Origin: Nocardia lijiangensis NBRC 108240
GTDB taxonomy: Bacteria; Actinomycetota; Actinomycetes; Mycobacteriales; Mycobacteriaceae
DNA: 64,000 nucleotides
Assembly (NCBI RefSeq): GCF_001613045.1
Contig: NZ_BDBP01000027.1
Span: forward strand, 1-64,000
Reading direction: 5' to 3'
The position numbers and the translations under genes were made by a program. The notes under the pieces are model-generated. The model did no database searches. It was not told where the DNA came from and saw only the letters and a program-made list of their open reading frames with translations. Each line of letters begins with the position of its first letter. The stretch's first letter is position 1. This document shows, one piece after another, positions 63,488-64,000 of the stretch.

Positions 63488-64000
63488 GCGTAACCTCCCA
63501 ATGCAAGGTGACCGACTGATTCGGGCGAAGGTGGTCACGGGTGAGGGTAGCGACGACGTCGCGGCCGTCGTGATCCCAGATCAAGCCTTCAGCCGCGGAG
63601 TTCTCCGCGCCGTCGGGGTGTTCCTCGGTCGCCGAGCAGCTCAGCATCCTCCCGGCCCCCGCGTGACGCAGGTGAATGCTCAGTCGTCGGGTATGACGGT
63701 AGATCGACTGCCGCCAGTACAGGGCATCGACGAAACGACCACCTACGCAACAGTATCCGATCCTGGCGGCCTCACCTGGCTTGATCGATGGCGAGATTTG
63801 GCAGGCGAACTTGGCCAGATTCGGGGTGTCGTGGATGCGCTGAATCGCGACCTGCCGGGAGCTCGACGTCAGCGGTTCGATTCTCAGTCCACCGGCGGTG
63901 TACTCGAACCACAACTCGCGTGACATCCGCGTCAGCGGGCGGTCGGTGAGGTTCACCGTCTCGTAGCAGTAGAGCACCCGCGCCGCGCCATCGTCGCTGA
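63474..64000 (-). CDS. Unknown protein, 5' end off the window
   Basis: The frame is open from the window edge to 63474 (about 175 codons). GTG 63977 is a possible internal start, but the frame continues upstream with acceptable sequence. Features include WFEYTAGGLRIEPL, a beta-rich middle (GYCCVGGRFVDALYWRQSIY) and an ending in VTLHWEVTREHP. It looks like a beta-sandwich protein. It overlaps the zincin-like gene, so the two are co-translated. No family recognised. Confidence 0.6.
   Translation of the reverse strand, partial: SDDGAARVLYCYETVNLTDRPLTRMSRELWFEYTAGGLRIEPLTSSSRQVAIQRIHDTPNLAKFACQISPSIKPGEAARIGYCCVGGRFVDALYWRQSIYRHTRRLSIHLRHAGAGRMLSCSATEEHPDGAENSAAEGLIWDHDGRDVVATLTRDHLRPNQSVTLHWEVTREHP

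Overview
The window is GC-rich actinobacterial DNA. It most likely comes from Nocardia or a close relative: it has mycobacterial/nocardial-style cutinases, a SCO6880-type conjugation module and actinobacterial tyrosine integrases. Nearly all of it looks like accessory genome: defence, a biosynthetic-looking cluster, recombinase debris and a conjugative element.

Layout. (1) 1-744, minus strand: 3' part missing, a large serine recombinase. (2) 1.8-13.7 kb: a complete type I-C CRISPR-Cas locus (cas3, cas5c, cas8c, cas7c, cas4, cas1, cas2). Array 1 (11 units) lies upstream of cas3 and array 2 (32 repeats) downstream of cas2. The two arrays use two repeat variants whose hairpin stems differ by paired, compensating changes. 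(3) 13.9-20.7 kb: a compact cluster with two APH-type kinases, an amidinotransferase fused to a class II lysyl-tRNA-synthetase-like domain, a VioC-like amino-acid hydroxylase, and a divergent XRE-regulator/peptide-deformylase fusion. I know of no described system with this combination. (4) 20.8-22.7 kb: broken small ORFs, then arrays 3 and 4, one of each repeat variant, joined directly. Array 3 shares its far end, including a diverged spacer, with array 1. (5) 22.8-27.8 kb: a recombination scar zone. It holds a tyrosine recombinase interrupted by one in-frame TAA, an AbrB-like ORF, a tRNA 3' fragment next to a truncated phage-type integrase, and an intact rmuC. (6) 28.0-28.9 kb: an XRE/MmyB-type regulator, with strong palindromes between it and the next operon. 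(7) 29.5-56.1 kb: a co-directional, mostly stop/start-overlapping operon for an actinobacterial type IV secretion/conjugation apparatus. It encodes VirB2-, VirB6- and VirB8-like proteins, an SCO6880 protein, a VirB4 ATPase, an NlpC/P60 hydrolase and a VirD4-type coupling protein, plus cutinases, lipoproteins and soluble proteins. No relaxase is visible in the window. (8) 56.3-64.0 kb: an MBL-fold hydrolase, two paralogous GNATs, a third GNAT-like gene split by an ISL3 element, a zincin-like protein and a truncated unknown.

How the parts relate. The conjugation operon is large and its proteins are co-translated. Seven of its soluble proteins, with three different core types, end in the same short helix motif followed by an acidic tail. 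I read this as a candidate translocation signal for the adjacent VirD4/T4SS. Two of the secreted hydrolases (a cutinase and a lipase-fold protein) have alanine where the nucleophile serine should be. The CRISPR arrays have been duplicated and partly decayed, consistent with repeated recombination in this region.
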